Source: Erysipelotrichaceae bacterium (GTDB taxonomy: Bacteria; Bacillota_I; Bacilli_A; Erysipelotrichales; Coprobacillaceae). From it: a DNA stretch of 5,535 nt. Every line of letters starts with the position of its first letter. Position 1 is the first letter of the stretch. Shown here piece by piece: positions 5,328 through 5,535 of this stretch. Position numbers and translations under genes: made by a program. The stretch spans positions 1 through 5,535 of the forward strand of contig JAJQGQ010000241.1 in NCBI GenBank assembly GCA_021200395.1, written 5' to 3'. The notes beneath the pieces were generated by a model. The model did not search any database. It saw only the letters and a list, made by a program, of their open reading frames with translations, and was not told the origin of the DNA.

Positions 5328-5535
5328 ATGGGAAATTATTTAAATCCAGATAATAGTTTGTATAGTGAAGAAAGATACAAGCCATATTATGTGGACAAGT
5401 CTTTGCTTATACCTGCAATTGAAAAGATTAAACATGATGAAAATAAATATATATCTGTTGCTAAACCTAGACGTTTTGGAAAAAGTACAGATGCCTATAT
5501 GCTAATAGCCTATTATTCTAAAGGATGCGATTCAT
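5328..5535 (+). CDS. Predicted AAA-ATPase-like protein, N-terminal part (truncated by window end)
   Basis: Sixty-nine codons are visible from the ATG, and the frame is still open at the window edge. The segment YVDKS (21-25), followed about 20 residues later by the modified Walker A motif KPRRFGKST (46-54), is the hallmark of the 'AAA-ATPase-like' family (PF09820). There, a (F/Y)-(V/I)-D-K-(T/S) box precedes (T/R)-R-P-R-R-F-G-K-(S/T). Family members are typically 500-600 residues, carry a C-terminal PD-(D/E)XK nuclease-like domain (PF08011), and are abundant, often as paralogues, in gut Bacteroidota and Bacillota. Their function is unsettled. No signal peptide or membrane segment is visible. 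The gene has its own promoter and follows a strong terminator, so it is not part of the aro operon. It could be an intact gene or a fragment, as only the start is seen. The family call is good; the nuclease domain is inferred from relatives. Confidence 0.8.
   Translation, partial: MGNYLNPDNSLYSEERYKPYYVDKSLLIPAIEKIKHDENKYISVAKPRRFGKSTDAYMLIAYYSKGCDS

Noticed and set aside
1..5535. CRISPR arrays, tRNA/rRNA genes, insertion-sequence ends, riboswitch or T-box
   Set aside because: By reading, no spaced repeats, tRNA cloverleaf, terminal inverted repeats with target duplications, or T-box (TGGGACC-type) motif was seen. The operon leader where a T-box would be expected is outside the window.

Overview
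The window is a stretch of low-GC (about one third G+C by eye) Bacillota-type chromosome. It is filled by a tightly packed, plus-strand operon for the common aromatic (shikimate/chorismate) pathway and phenylalanine synthesis. Strong AGGAGG-type ribosome binding sites, an A/T-rich codon choice and an extended -10 promoter (TGG-TATAAT) all fit a Firmicute. The particular flavours of chorismate synthase (GGHFSGR) and EPSP synthase (ESGSTLRF) resemble those I associate with anaerobic gut Clostridia/Erysipelotrichia. The lineage is an inference, not something proven by the window.

Layout: the last 31 codons of a type I-beta DAHP synthase (3-98) enter from the left. Then come aroB (118-1176), aroA (1177-2442), aroC (2432-3502), a fused chorismate mutase/prephenate dehydratase pheA (3505-4620) and aroK (4610-5110). 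Junctions are 19 nt, 0 nt, an 11-nt overlap, 2 nt and another 11-nt overlap, so the genes are almost certainly co-transcribed and partly translationally coupled. The operon ends in a strong intrinsic terminator (5096-5132) whose left arm is made of the last four sense codons of aroK.

The products supply DAHP synthesis (step 1), dehydroquinate synthase (step 2), shikimate kinase (step 5), EPSP synthase (step 6) and chorismate synthase (step 7), then chorismate -> prephenate -> phenylpyruvate. Dehydroquinase (aroD/aroQ), shikimate dehydrogenase (aroE) and a tyrosine branch gene (tyrA) are not in the window. The operon promoter also lies upstream of it.

After the terminator comes a 195-nt A/T-rich intergenic region (5133-5327). 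It holds a perfect 9-bp stem-loop, a tandem 11-nt direct repeat that could be an operator, and an extended -10 promoter. A new, right-truncated gene (5328-5535) follows, encoding the N-terminus of a predicted 'AAA-ATPase-like' protein (PF09820 type, normally fused to a PD-(D/E)XK nuclease-like domain). It is unrelated to aromatic biosynthesis and is the only accessory-type gene here.

I see no new multi-gene system in the window. The observations worth a second look are the terminator built into aroK, active-site motif variants in AroA, AroC and PheA, a codon-use shift along the operon, and the regulatory-looking DNA ahead of the ATPase gene.
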